A DNA stretch of 64,000 nt from Streptomyces caelestis (GCF_001279005.1 NZ_LGCN01000017.1:1-64000); one strand, 5' to 3'. Counted from the first letter of the stretch, positions 26,138-35,149 are shown. A program made the numbers and translations. Notes: generated by a model not told the origin, from the letters alone.

Positions 26138-27004
26138 CTACGCGGTGATGTCCTTCGCCGTGAACCGCGCCCAGGCCGCCGAGCCGAACACGGCCGCGTA
26201 GAGGGCCTGCAGGCCGAGGTTCTTCGTCAGGTCGTCCCAGTAGACCGGTTCGCGCATCAGGTCGGCGAAGGACAGCCAGTGGTGGGAGAAGAGGTAGGGG
26301 TGCAGGGCGTGCAGCTGGGGGATCTGGTCGAGGATCTGCACCGTGATCAGCAGTCCGACCGTGGTGGCCATCGCCGCGATGCCGCTGTCGGTCAGCGTGG
26401 AGACGAACAGGCCGAGCGCCGCCACCCCGATCAGTGACACGGCGACGACCAGGGCGATCAGCAGGGCTCTGGCCAGCCCCTCGGAGAAGCTGATCCGGGT
26501 GCCCGAGATGGTGGTGAGGTCGCCCAGCGGAAACAGCAGCGCGCCGGTGACCAGCGCCGACACGGCCACCACGAGGGTGGCGACCAGACAGAAGGCCATG
26601 ACCGCCGCGTACTTGGTGAGCAGCAGGCGGCTGCGGCCCGCGGGGGCGACCAGGAGGTAGCGCAGGGTGCCGGCGTTCGCCTCGCCGGCGACGGCGTCGC
26701 CCGCGACCACCCCGACCGCCATGGGCAGGAAGAACGGCAGCGTGGCGGCGAGCGCGGTGAAGACCAGGAACAGGCCGTTGTTGATGATCTGGGAGAGGAA
26801 CGCCGGTCCTCCCCCGCCGCCGCCGGCCGACGTACCGTCACCGGTCTCGATCCGTACGGCGACGCCGACCAGGACCGGTACGGCGGCCAGCACCCCGAGC
26901 AGGGCGAGGGTGCGCCGGCGCCGGAAGGTGGTGATCAGCTCGCTGCGCAGCAGACCGAGGGTCCACAGCGGGCTCGCCCCGCGCACCGCTTCAGCCCGCG
27001 ACAT
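26138..27004 (-). CDS. ABC-2 type transporter permease
   Basis: A 288-residue ABC-2 permease with six membrane segments. The N-terminus LLRSELITTFRRRRTLALLG is the usual cytoplasmic start. FFLPMAVGVVAGDAVAGEANAGTLRYLLVAPAGRSRLL matches the conserved coupling segment of ABC-2 exporters. A Gly-rich external loop (about residues 60-70) follows helix 1. The ATG lies 14 bases inside the end of the ATPase gene, so the two form one exporter. Export substrate is unknown; the secreted LolA/RseB-like gene upstream may be related. Confidence 0.92.
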   Translation of the reverse strand: MSRAEAVRGASPLWTLGLLRSELITTFRRRRTLALLGVLAAVPVLVGVAVRIETGDGTSAGGGGGGPAFLSQIINNGLFLVFTALAATLPFFLPMAVGVVAGDAVAGEANAGTLRYLLVAPAGRSRLLLTKYAAVMAFCLVATLVVAVSALVTGALLFPLGDLTTISGTRISFSEGLARALLIALVVAVSLIGVAALGLFVSTLTDSGIAAMATTVGLLITVQILDQIPQLHALHPYLFSHHWLSFADLMREPVYWDDLTKNLGLQALYAAVFGSAAWARFTAKDITA

Positions 27005-27974
27005 CGAAGCCCTCCCCGGTCAGTGCCACGAACGCGTCCTCCAGCGAGGCCCGTTCGACCCCGAAGCCGCGCACCCGGACGCCGGCGGCGACCAGTGCGG
27101 CGTTCACCTCGGCGAGGTCGCGCGCGGGGGCCTCGCCGGTCACCCGCTCCCCGGCCACGACGACATCGGCGATCCCCTGCTCCTCGAGCACCCTGGCCGC
27201 GTCCGCCGGGTCCGGTGTGGTCACCACCAGCCGGCCCCGGGCGCCCGCGGCCAGTTCGGAGACCGGGCCCTGGGCGATCAGCCGGCCCCGGGCCATCACG
27301 GCGGCGTGCGTGCACACCTGCTCGATCTCGTCGAGCAGGTGGGAGGAGAGGAAGACGGTGGTGCCGTCCGAGGCCAACTCGCGCACCAGCGTGCGGATCT
27401 CCCGCATGCCCTGGGGGTCGAGGCCGTTGGTCGGCTCGTCCAGGACGAGCAGCCGGCGCGGCTGGAGCAGGGCGGACGCCAGGCCCAGGCGCTGCTTCAT
27501 GCCGAGGGAGTACGCCTTCGCCTTCTTGCCGGCCGCGGCCGTGAGGCCCACCCGGTCCAGGGCGGCGGCGACGCGGGCGCGCCGGGTGCGCGGATCGGCG
27601 GTCGGGTCGGCGGCGTCGTAGCGCAGGAGGTTGTCGCGGCCGGAGAGGAAGCCGTACAGGGCCGGGCCCTCGATGAGGGCGCCGACGCGGGGCAGCACGG
27701 CGCGCGCGGAGCGCGGCATGGGGCGCCCCAGGACGTGCGCCGTGCCGGAGGTCGGTTCGATCAGGCCCATCAGCATGCGGATGGTGGTGGTCTTGCCGGA
27801 GCCGTTGGGGCCGAGGAAGCCGAAGACGCTGCCCTCCGGGACGGTCAGCTGCAGACCGTCGACGGCGAGCTGCCCGCCGCGGTAGCGCTTGGTGAGCGCG
27901 CGGGTGACGATGACTCCGTCACCCGTGGCCTCCCCGTCGCGCCGCTCCGGTTCCGTGGCGGACGCCTCGCCCAT
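26991..27974 (-). CDS. ABC transporter ATP-binding protein
   Basis: A 327-residue ATPase. Walker A is GPNGSGKTTT (about residues 55-64), the signature is YSLGMKQRLGLA, Walker B is LLVLDEPTNGLDP, and the switch His lies in FLSSHLLDEIEQ. A C-terminal domain of about 100 residues follows, as in CcmA-type drug or bacitracin exporters. The ATG at 27974 follows GAGGGA with good spacing. The gene is 41 bases downstream of the secreted LolA-like gene and overlaps the permease. Together they form an exporter of unknown substrate, possibly antibiotic or lipid resistance. Confidence 0.94.
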   Translation of the reverse strand: MGEASATEPERRDGEATGDGVIVTRALTKRYRGGQLAVDGLQLTVPEGSVFGFLGPNGSGKTTTIRMLMGLIEPTSGTAHVLGRPMPRSARAVLPRVGALIEGPALYGFLSGRDNLLRYDAADPTADPRTRRARVAAALDRVGLTAAAGKKAKAYSLGMKQRLGLASALLQPRRLLVLDEPTNGLDPQGMREIRTLVRELASDGTTVFLSSHLLDEIEQVCTHAAVMARGRLIAQGPVSELAAGARGRLVVTTPDPADAARVLEEQGIADVVVAGERVTGEAPARDLAEVNAALVAAGVRVRGFGVERASLEDAFVALTGEGFDVAG

Positions 27975-28015
27975 CGGCTCCCTCGTTCCCTGTCGTGTCG
28001 TGAGGTCCCGGGGCC

Positions 28016-29236
28016 TCACTTCCCCGCGTCGGCCGCCTTCACGAGCGCGTCCTTGGTGACGGCGCCCACGTAGACCTTGCCGTCCTCGGTGATCAGGGCG
28101 TTCACCAGGCGGGTGCCGAACACCGTGCCGGTGCCGAACTCGCCCTCGACCCGGTCGCCGAGCGAGCCGAGGAAGCCTTCGAGGTCGCCGCCGGCCTCGC
28201 CGGTGGGCAGGCCGCCCGCCTCGCCGTCGTCGAAGACGGCGACGGTGTTCCAGCCCTCGCCGAGCATCTTCAGCCCGTCGAGCCCCTTGGCCAGGTCCGC
28301 CTCGGACTTCGGGGCCTTCCCCGGCTTCCCGGAGTGCTCCCGGCCCTTGTCCAGGTCGCCGTCCTCGGTCACCTCGGCGCCCTTGGGCGGGGTGAACTCG
28401 AAGGTCGACGCGGCCGGACGGTCGAAGCTCACCTTGGTGAAGCCGACGTCCACGACGGCCGCGCCGCCGCTCGACGGGGTGAGGGTGAACTTCAGCGGCA
28501 TGCCCGTCTCGTGGTCCACCGCGATGCTGATCGCGCCGACCGTGGAGCCGGACTGCCTGGGCTTGACGACCAGTTTGTACGCGTCCCGGCCGGCCACCTG
28601 GGCGGTGCCGTCGACGGTCACGGACGTGGTGTCGTCGACCGACTTCAGCGCCTCCTCGGCGAAGTCCTTCGGGGTGGCCGGGGGCCGCTGCTCCCGGTCC
28701 TCGCCGGAGGCGTCGACCGTGCCGTGGTAGACCTCGTTGGACGCGCTGTCGTAGCCCCAGACGTCCTTGCCGTCGTGGATCAGGCTGTACTCGGCGGCGT
28801 TCTCCAGGAGCGACACCTTCTGCCGGTCCGGGCCGTCGGCCGCGACCCGCAGCGTGTGCGTGCCGGACGCCAGTTCGGCGAGCTTGGCGGACGGGTCGGC
28901 CGAGGAGCCGTCGTCACCGCCCTGCGCCCTCGCGCCGGACATGAGGCCGCTCTCCAGGCCGCCGAGGTCCGGCAGTCCGAGGTCGGTGGTGATCCTCACG
29001 GTGCCGGACAGCCGCTCGACGTCCGACTGCGCGATCTTCTCGATGAGCTGCGCGGCGGTGATCTCCGGCAGGTCGGGGTCGCCGGAGTCGGCGAGCGCGG
29101 GGACGAGGCCGATGGTCGCGGCCGCCACCCCCATCACGGTGACCGGGACGGCGTACCGCGCGGCCCTGCGCCGTCGCGTGCGCGGCTCGTCGGCCTCCCC
29201 CGCGGTCGTCGTGTTCTCGGATTCGTACGGTGCCAT
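28016..29236 (-). CDS. Secreted or anchored LolA/RseB-like protein (DUF2092-type)
   Basis: A 406-residue protein. Arg-rich residues 19-25 precede one hydrophobic segment (about 28-49, VPVTVMGVAAATIGLVPALADS), which is either a signal peptide or an anchor. The remainder is extracellular and resembles the LolA/RseB-like domain found in actinobacterial DUF2092 proteins: QSDVERLSGTVRITTDLGLP, LRVAADGPDRQKVSLLENAAEY, WGYDSASNEVYHG. Such proteins often bind lipid or lipoprotein, or act as regulators of sigma-factor systems; the role here is unknown. It precedes an ABC exporter by 41 bases, so the three genes look like one unit. Confidence 0.82.
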   Translation of the reverse strand: MAPYESENTTTAGEADEPRTRRRRAARYAVPVTVMGVAAATIGLVPALADSGDPDLPEITAAQLIEKIAQSDVERLSGTVRITTDLGLPDLGGLESGLMSGARAQGGDDGSSADPSAKLAELASGTHTLRVAADGPDRQKVSLLENAAEYSLIHDGKDVWGYDSASNEVYHGTVDASGEDREQRPPATPKDFAEEALKSVDDTTSVTVDGTAQVAGRDAYKLVVKPRQSGSTVGAISIAVDHETGMPLKFTLTPSSGGAAVVDVGFTKVSFDRPAASTFEFTPPKGAEVTEDGDLDKGREHSGKPGKAPKSEADLAKGLDGLKMLGEGWNTVAVFDDGEAGGLPTGEAGGDLEGFLGSLGDRVEGEFGTGTVFGTRLVNALITEDGKVYVGAVTKDALVKAADAGK

Positions 29237-29477
29237 GTGTGCCCTGCCTTCGTGGTCGGCGGCGGCTTCCGTCTCGTGTCCTCGCACCAGTCTCACCCTG
29301 AGCCGCCCTTCTCACCCGAACCGGTGAGAAGTGGTGTTGTCCGTCGTGTTCCATCCGACCAAATCCGGCAGGCGGATTCGTCAGTCCCCGGACGCAACTC
29401 CACGTACTGCTGGGGTATGACACGGAGGGCGGTTCCCTCCCCCGTCCCGTAGGGGGTGCGGGGGAGTTCGGGCCGGG

Positions 29478-30488
29478 TCAGCCCGCGCGGTGCACCACCG
29501 CGTCGCACAGCTGCACGAGCGCCGCCTTCGCCTCGCACTCCCGCAGCGGGGCCAGCGCCGCGCGCGCCTCCTCGGCGTACCGCACGGTGTCCCGGCGGGC
29601 CTGCTCCAGCGCGGGGTGGGCGCGCAGCAGCCGCAGCGCCTCGGCGTGCCGGGTGTCGTCGGTGAGGTCGGAGTCGAGCAGTTCGCACAGGGCGACGTCG
29701 TCGGCGAGACCCAGCCGGGCCGCCCGTTCGCGCAGCCGCAGCACGGGCAGGGTGGCGATGCCCTCGCGCAGGTCGGTGCCGGGGGTCTTGCCGGACTCGT
29801 GGGAGTCGGAGGCGATGTCCAGGACGTCGTCGGCGAGCTGGAAGGCGACGCCGAGCCGCTCGCCGTACTGGGTCAGCACGTCCACGACCGTCTCCTCGGC
29901 GCCGGACATCATGGCGCCGAACCGGCAGGCGACGGCGACCAGCGAGCCGGTCTTGCCGCCGAGTACGTCGAGGTAGTGGTCGACCGGGTCGCGGCCGTCC
30001 TGCGGCCCCGCGGTCTCCAGGATCTGCCCGGTGACCAGCCGCTCGAACGCCTCGGCCTGCACCCGTACGGCCTCCGGCCCGAGGTCGGCCAGGATGTGCG
30101 AGGCCCGCGCGAAGAGGAAGTCGCCGGTGAGGACCGCGACGGAGTTGCCCCAGCGGGTGTTCGCGCTGTCGACCCCGCGCCGCACCTCGGCCTCGTCCAT
30201 CACGTCGTCGTGGTACAGCGTGGCCAGATGGGTGAGCTCCACCACCACGGCCGAGGGCACGACACCGGGCGCGTAGGGGTCGCCGAACTGGGCGGCGAGC
30301 ATCACGAGCAGCGGGCGGAACCGCTTGCCGCCGGCCCGCACCAGGTGCTGGGCGGCCCCGGTGATGAAGGGGACCTCACTCTTGGTGGCCTCGATCAGCC
30401 CTTCCTCGACAGCCGTCATTCCGGCCTGGACATCGGCTTCCAGAGCCTGGTCCCGCACGCTCAGCCCGAACGGCCCGACGACGGTCAC
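29478..30488 (-). CDS. Long-chain polyprenyl diphosphate synthase
   Basis: A 336-residue trans-prenyltransferase. The first Asp-rich motif DDVMD is at residues 94-98, and the second, DDVLD, at 220-224; GGKRFRPLLVML (about 53-64) is the usual IPP-binding segment. The residue before the first motif (LYHDD) and its surroundings fit long-chain enzymes. In Streptomyces, such enzymes make the C45-type side chain of menaquinone, the electron acceptor of complex I. The GTG start has an AGGAG site eight bases upstream. It lies away from other menaquinone genes, which is normal. Product length cannot be fixed from sequence. Confidence 0.92.
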   Translation of the reverse strand: MTVVGPFGLSVRDQALEADVQAGMTAVEEGLIEATKSEVPFITGAAQHLVRAGGKRFRPLLVMLAAQFGDPYAPGVVPSAVVVELTHLATLYHDDVMDEAEVRRGVDSANTRWGNSVAVLTGDFLFARASHILADLGPEAVRVQAEAFERLVTGQILETAGPQDGRDPVDHYLDVLGGKTGSLVAVACRFGAMMSGAEETVVDVLTQYGERLGVAFQLADDVLDIASDSHESGKTPGTDLREGIATLPVLRLRERAARLGLADDVALCELLDSDLTDDTRHAEALRLLRAHPALEQARRDTVRYAEEARAALAPLRECEAKAALVQLCDAVVHRAG

Positions 30489-31037
30489 GAGGGGTCTCCT
30501 GTCTGCTGGTGTCCACTGGCGATCACACGGAATGTCGATAGGTCGCTGCCCTCACTCAAGTCAGCGTATCCGGTCATGTTTCGATCACCGCCAGCGCCCG
30601 GCGTTAGGAGCGGGGCGACACGGGGGCAGGAACGGAGCACTTTTGATCATTCGATAACAACGGACATTCTCCGACTTTCCCGGACGCGGCAATCCACTCC
30701 TCGGACCGGCTCCCGACCTGCCCGTCGGGCCACATCTCGCCATGCACACCATCCTGCCCGCCCCGGCGTCCGATTTGCCGCAAATGATGAACTGATTCCC
30801 CTTGGCGAAAAATGCGCTCACAGGTGACCCCCAGTGAAGTGGGTCACGCGCGGCCCGGCACCCCCGCCACGTCCCGCCACCGGCCACCCCCCTTCCCCGG
30901 ACGCGGAGTTGACTCTTGACACCCGTAAAGGATCAAGCGCCACAAAACGCCCATTACAAGATCAAAGGGGGTCTTGTGTGAGGTCCGCGCTTGTTCCCGA
31001 CATGCGCTCTCGCATACGTTCCGGGCCTGCCGGGTGG
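30489..31037. promoter_or_regulatory. Long divergent intergenic region ahead of the riboswitch
   Basis: About 550 bases without a gene, between the prenyl synthase start and the riboswitch. It is noticeably AT-richer than the rest of the window between 30530 and 30960 and contains an inverted repeat, GTGACCC (30824-30830) with GGGTCAC (30841-30847) over a 10-base spacer. Two -35-like TTGACT/TTGACA boxes lie at 30909 and 30916, but no good -10 box follows at 16-18 bases. Both flanking promoters must lie here; I cannot place them firmly. Confidence 0.5.
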
Positions 31038-31217
31038 ACGCCTAATCCTGCCGCCGCCCGCATCAACCGACGACGACCACTCAGGACGGCAGGAGCGGGG
31101 GACCCAGGTAAGCCGCCGGGCCGGACACGCGCCGGAACGGCTAGGGGTGAAGCCATGCCCGCAGGGGCACGGCCGGGCACTCTCCCGCCCGAACCCGACA
31201 GCTCACCTCGCAGGCGT
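31038..31217 (+). promoter_or_regulatory. c-di-AMP (ydaO-yuaA type) riboswitch
   Basis: The leader of the transglycosylase gene carries the ydaO motif. The closing helix is a perfect match of ACGCCT (31038-31043) with AGGCGT (31212-31217). Conserved elements in order are GGGGGACCCAGGTAAGCC (31097-31114), CTAGGGGTGAAGCC (31141-31154) and CCGAACCCGACAGCT-CACCTCG (31189-31210), the characteristic 3' block of the motif. These riboswitches bind cyclic di-AMP and commonly turn off cell-wall hydrolase genes. The ribosome site of the gene (AGGAGAGGA) begins one base after the closing helix, so ligand binding could act on translation as well as transcription. Confidence 0.9.
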
Positions 31218-31234
31218 AGGAGAGGAACCCAGAC

Positions 31235-31711
31235 ATGCCTGCTTTCGGTCAGCACCGCCGCCGCCTCGCCCGCTCCCTCGCCGTCGCCGGCACCGGCGTC
31301 GCCGTGGCCGCCCTGCCACTGTTCGGCGCGACCGGCGCCTTCGCCGCCACCACCGAGCCGACGACGACCGCCGCCTCCGTGACGGCGTACCCGGACAACC
31401 TCGACGGCTGGATCCGCGAGTCGCTGGACGTCATGGCGCAGAACGGCATCCCGGGCAGCTACGAGAGCATCCACCGCAACATCATGCGCGAGTCCTCCGG
31501 CAACCCGTACGCCATCAACAACTGGGACTCCAACGCCGCCGCCGGCACGCCGTCGAAGGGCCTGCTGCAGATCATCGACCCGACCTTCGCGGCCTACCAC
31601 GTGCCCGGCACCGTCTTCGACCCGTACGACCCGGTCGCGAACATCACGGCGGCCTGCAACTACGCGGCCGACCGCTACGGCTCCATCGACAACGTCTTCG
31701 GCGCGTACTGA
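31235..31711 (+). CDS. Small secreted lytic transglycosylase
   Basis: A 158-residue exported protein. Residues 1-37 are a Sec signal peptide (RRRLARSLAVAG, hydrophobic core, FGATGAFA just before the likely cut at 37/38). The mature part is a single SLT-type lysozyme-like domain: IMRESSGNPYAINNWDSNA with catalytic Glu86, GTPSKGLLQIIDPTFAAY, and ITAACNYAADRYGSIDNV. It would cleave peptidoglycan glycan strands. There is no LysM or other anchor, unlike many Streptomyces cell-wall hydrolases. A good ribosome site (AGGAGAGGA) sits at the edge of the c-di-AMP riboswitch. The 3' end overlaps the convergent HAD gene by 37 bases. In germination or sporulation such enzymes remodel the wall. Confidence 0.92.
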   Translation: MPAFGQHRRRLARSLAVAGTGVAVAALPLFGATGAFAATTEPTTTAASVTAYPDNLDGWIRESLDVMAQNGIPGSYESIHRNIMRESSGNPYAINNWDSNAAAGTPSKGLLQIIDPTFAAYHVPGTVFDPYDPVANITAACNYAADRYGSIDNVFGAY

Positions 31712-32547
31712 GCCACCCGCTGACGGGCGAGCGTCACCACCCCGCCGAACAGTCGCTCGAGGACGACGGCCACGCCGTCGTCCTCGTTCGACGTGGTGAC
31801 CTCGTCCGCCACCGCCTTCAGTTCGGGATGCGCGTTCGCCATGGCGACGCCGTGGGCCGCCCAGTCGAACATGGGGACGTCGTTGGGCATGTCGCCGAAG
31901 GCGATCGTCCGCTCCGGGCCCAGGCCCAGGTGCTCGGCGGCCAGCGCCAGCCCGGTCGCCTTGGTCACCCCGCACGGCTGGAGCTCCACGGTGCCCGGCC
32001 CCGACATGGTGACCGTGGCCAGTGAGCCGACCACCGACCGGGCCGCCGCCGCCAAGGCGTCGTCGGACAGGTCCGGGTGGCGCAGCAGCACCTTGCTGAT
32101 CGGCCGGTCCCACAGCTGCCCGCGCCGCTCGACCCGCACCGCCGGCAGGGTCGGGTGCGGCATCAGGTAACCGGGCTCGATCAGCGTCAGCCCGTCGACC
32201 CCGTCCTGGTCGACCGCGGCGTACACCTCCCCCACCTCGGCCTCGATCTTGCCGAGCGCGGTCTCCGCCAGCTCCCGGTCCAGGGTCACGGACCACAGCA
32301 TCCGGTCCGCGCCGGCGTCGTACACCTGGGCGCCCTGTCCGCACACCGCGAGCCCCGTGCAGCCGAGGACGTCCAGGAGCGGCCGCACCCTGGGGGCCGG
32401 GCGCCCCGTCACCACGAGGTGCCGCGCGCCGGCCCGCTCGACCCGCGCGAGCGCGGCGAGGGACCGGTCGGAGATGGTGTCGTCGCCGTGCAGCAGCGTC
32501 CCGTCCAGGTCGGTGGCGATGAGTGAGTACGCGGTGGGTGCGGCCAT
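31675..32547 (-). CDS. HAD superfamily phosphatase, Cof-type
   Basis: A 290-residue Cof/HAD-IIB hydrolase. Motif I is DLDGT (nucleophile Asp13, with Asp15), motif II is VVTGRP, motif III has the Lys region (ISKVLLR with GVTKATGLA), and motif IV is IAFGDMPNDVPMF. The C2-type cap lies between (about residues 85-190). Cof enzymes hydrolyse sugar phosphates, pyridoxal phosphate or thiamine intermediates; the substrate is not known here. The last 11 codons and stop overlap the end of the transglycosylase gene on the other strand. Confidence 0.92.
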   Translation of the reverse strand: MAAPTAYSLIATDLDGTLLHGDDTISDRSLAALARVERAGARHLVVTGRPAPRVRPLLDVLGCTGLAVCGQGAQVYDAGADRMLWSVTLDRELAETALGKIEAEVGEVYAAVDQDGVDGLTLIEPGYLMPHPTLPAVRVERRGQLWDRPISKVLLRHPDLSDDALAAAARSVVGSLATVTMSGPGTVELQPCGVTKATGLALAAEHLGLGPERTIAFGDMPNDVPMFDWAAHGVAMANAHPELKAVADEVTTSNEDDGVAVVLERLFGGVVTLARQRVAQYAPKTLSMEP

Positions 32548-32764
32548 GATCAGAGAATACGGACAACCCGGCGGTCCGATTCACCCTGCCCGTTTGCGTT
32601 CGCTTTCGGTGCGGTTCCCTTCTCTCGCACTTCCCTCGACGCCGGGTAAGGACCGGTTCAGGACCCTTTCCCCGTTTGGCGAGAACATGCTCCGCTATCT
32701 ACCGTCCGCCCGGTCCCGGGCGGTACCTTCCAGGAGTCCAGGGGGGACTTGATCGGGGGGTCGG

Positions 32765-33850
32765 GTGAGCAGTGGACGCGTGCGCGTGCTGAGGCCCGAG
32801 GAGCTCGGCGAGGGGGAACGGGAGCGCTGGCGGGAACTGCGCGCCGCGGCGGACGCACCGCGCAACCCGTTCATGGAACCGGAGTTCAGCATCGCCGTGG
32901 CCCGGGTGCGGCCGCGGGCCCGGGTCGCCGTGCTGTACGAGGGCGGACAGCCGGCGGGCTTCCTGCCGTACGAGCGGGGTGCGCTGGGACGGGGCCGGGC
33001 GATCGGGCTCGGGGTGTCGGACCGCCAGGGCGCGGTCCTGGCTCCCGGTGCCGCCCTGGAGACGGGTGAACTGCTGCGGGCCTGCTCGGTGTCGAGCCTC
33101 GCCTTCGACAACCTGGAGGCGGGCCAGGGGCTGTTCGTGCCGTACGCGGCCGAGGAGCACGCCACGTATGTCATCGACGTGGAGAAGGGCTACGAGACGT
33201 ACGAGTCGGCGCTGCGCACCCGGTCGCCGAAGTTCCTGAGGACCACGCTGGCCAAGGAGCGCAGGCTGGGCCGCCGGTCCGGGCCCGTGCGGTTCGTCTT
33301 CGACGAACGCGACCCGGCCGCGCTGCGCACGCTGATGGAGTGGAAGTCGGCGCAGTACCGCAGGACCGGGCGGCGCGACCGGTTCGCGCAGGAGTGGATC
33401 GCCCGGCTCGTGGGCCGGCTCGCCGAGACCCGGACCGGCCAGTGCACGGGCACGCTGTCGGTCCTGTACGCCGGGGGCCGCCCCGTCGCCGCGCACTTCG
33501 GGCTGCGTTCGGCATCCGTCCTGGCCTGCTGGTTCCCGGCGTACGCCCCGGAGTTCGCGACGTACTCGCCGGGGCTCGTGCTGCATCTGCGGATGGCCGA
33601 GGCGGCCGCGGCCGAGGGCATCGGGATGCTCGACATGGGGCGCGGTCCGGCCGCGTACAAGGACTCGCTGAAGACCGGTGAACTCGCCGTCTACGAAGGG
33701 GCGGCGACCCGTCCGGGCGTGGGCGCCGCGCTGCACCGGCTGAGCCGCGAACCCGTGCGCCGCGCGCACGGCTTCGTCCGCGCCCGTCCGCGCCTGGCGG
33801 CGCTGGCGGCACGGACCCTGAAGGGCGCGGCACGACTGCGCCGGCCGTGA
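32765..33850 (+). CDS. CelD/BcsL-type GNAT acetyltransferase, polysaccharide locus
   Basis: A 361-residue protein of the CelD-like GNAT group, often found in cellulose and exopolysaccharide clusters. The N-terminal half (NPFMEPEFSIAVARVRPRARVAVL, GQPAGFLPYERG) and the core acetyltransferase region (about residues 165-310, GTLSVLYAGGRPVAAHFGLRS, EGIGMLDMGRGPAAYKDSLK) match that family. It could acylate a sugar chain. The GTG is 15 bases after a GGGGG run, and a GGAGT-like site is uncertain. First gene of a plus-strand run into the glycosyltransferase (15-base gap). The target sugar is unknown. Confidence 0.85.
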   Translation: MSSGRVRVLRPEELGEGERERWRELRAAADAPRNPFMEPEFSIAVARVRPRARVAVLYEGGQPAGFLPYERGALGRGRAIGLGVSDRQGAVLAPGAALETGELLRACSVSSLAFDNLEAGQGLFVPYAAEEHATYVIDVEKGYETYESALRTRSPKFLRTTLAKERRLGRRSGPVRFVFDERDPAALRTLMEWKSAQYRRTGRRDRFAQEWIARLVGRLAETRTGQCTGTLSVLYAGGRPVAAHFGLRSASVLACWFPAYAPEFATYSPGLVLHLRMAEAAAAEGIGMLDMGRGPAAYKDSLKTGELAVYEGAATRPGVGAALHRLSREPVRRAHGFVRARPRLAALAARTLKGAARLRRP

Positions 33851-33865
33851 GGAGGGGGAGGGCGG

Positions 33866-35149
33866 GTGTCCCGGAGAACGCGTACGCAGGAGGAGATACG
33901 GCGGTTCCTGGCCATCGGCGCGGTGCAGGTCGCCGAACTGGACCTGGACGGTGACGAGTCCGCCCCGAGACCCGGCCCGGGCAGCCCCCCGGTGACCCAC
34001 GGCGAGGTGTTCCTGCTGGTCAGACGGGCGGGTCGCCCGGTGGGGACCGTGCGGGCACGGGTGCCGGAGGGCGCGGATCCGCGGGCTGTGCTGACGGAGG
34101 CGGCATCCGGGGCGGCGGGGGTGGCCGTGGCGGCGGAGGGCGGCGGGGAGCCGCCGTACGCCTCGGTCGTCGTGGCCACCCGGGAGCGGGCCGGGCAGCT
34201 CGCCCGGGCGCTGGACTCGCTGCTCGCGCAGGAGCATCCGCGGTTCGAGGTCGTCGTCGTCGACAACGCGCCGGTGACCGAGGGGACCCGCGAACTGGTG
34301 GAGCGCGAGTACGGCGAGCGGGTGCGGTACGTGTGCGAGCCGGCGCCCGGACTCGCCGTCGCGCACAACAGGGGGCTGGCGGCGGCCCGGGGCGAGGTGA
34401 TCGCGTTCACCGACGACGACGTGGTCGCCGATGCCCGCTGGCTCACCGAGCTGACCGCGCCGTTCGCCGCCGATCCCCGGCTCGGCTGCGCCACCGGCCT
34501 GATCCTGCCCGCCCGGCTGCGCACCCCGGCCCAGGTCCTGCTGGAGAGCCACGGCGGCTTCGCGAAGGGCTTCACGCCGACGACGTACGACCCCGGCGAC
34601 CCGCCCCGCGACGATCCGCTGTTCCCCTTCACCGCGGGCCGCTTCGGCTCCGGCGCGAACATGGCCTTCCGCACGGAGGTGCTGCGTGCCGTCGGCGGCT
34701 TCGACCCGGCCACCGGCGCCGGGACACCCGCCCGGGGCGGCGACGACCTGTACGGGTTCGTCCGCGTCCTCGCCCAGGGGCACCGGCTGCACTACACGCC
34801 GTACGCGCTGGTGTGGCACCACCACCGGGAGACCTGGGCCGACCTGGAGGCCCAGGCGTACGGGTACGGCGCCGGGCTCACCGCCTGCCTCACCGCGCTC
34901 CTGGTCGACCGGCCCGCGCTGCTGCCGGCGTTCCTCGCCCGGCTGCCGCGCGGCCTCGCGCACGCCCGCGCGCTGACCGAGGCGCGCGACACGGACGGCG
35001 GCGGCGTGCCGGGCGGGCACGCCACCCGCACCCACCCCTGGCCACGCCGTCTGTCGCGGCTGCAGCGCAGGGGGATGCTGTACGGGCCGCTCGGCCATCT
35101 GCGGGCGCGGCGGGCGCTGAGAGGCGCCGCGGGGAGGAGGGCGGGATGA
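33866..35149 (+). CDS. Family 2 glycosyltransferase
   Basis: A 427-residue GT-A glycosyltransferase. After an N-terminal segment of about 95 residues of unknown fold, the catalytic domain begins ASVVVATRERAGQLARALDS; DNAPVTEGTRELV is the next conserved strand, and the metal-binding DDD is at 183-185 (FTDDDVVADARW). GANMAFRTEVLRAVGGFD and GGDDLYGFVRVL are typical of GT2 acceptor regions. It would move a sugar from a nucleotide sugar to a lipid-linked or polysaccharide acceptor. The start is GTG, and the stop overlaps the deacetylase in ATGA. Confidence 0.92.
   Translation: MSRRTRTQEEIRRFLAIGAVQVAELDLDGDESAPRPGPGSPPVTHGEVFLLVRRAGRPVGTVRARVPEGADPRAVLTEAASGAAGVAVAAEGGGEPPYASVVVATRERAGQLARALDSLLAQEHPRFEVVVVDNAPVTEGTRELVEREYGERVRYVCEPAPGLAVAHNRGLAAARGEVIAFTDDDVVADARWLTELTAPFAADPRLGCATGLILPARLRTPAQVLLESHGGFAKGFTPTTYDPGDPPRDDPLFPFTAGRFGSGANMAFRTEVLRAVGGFDPATGAGTPARGGDDLYGFVRVLAQGHRLHYTPYALVWHHHRETWADLEAQAYGYGAGLTACLTALLVDRPALLPAFLARLPRGLAHARALTEARDTDGGGVPGGHATRTHPWPRRLSRLQRRGMLYGPLGHLRARRALRGAAGRRAG

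Noticed and set aside
31235..31711. Naming the secreted protein RpfA
   Set aside because: The single-domain layout resembles transglycosylase/Rpf-like enzymes, but the sequence alone does not fix which named gene it is, and several Streptomyces wall hydrolases have the same riboswitch.
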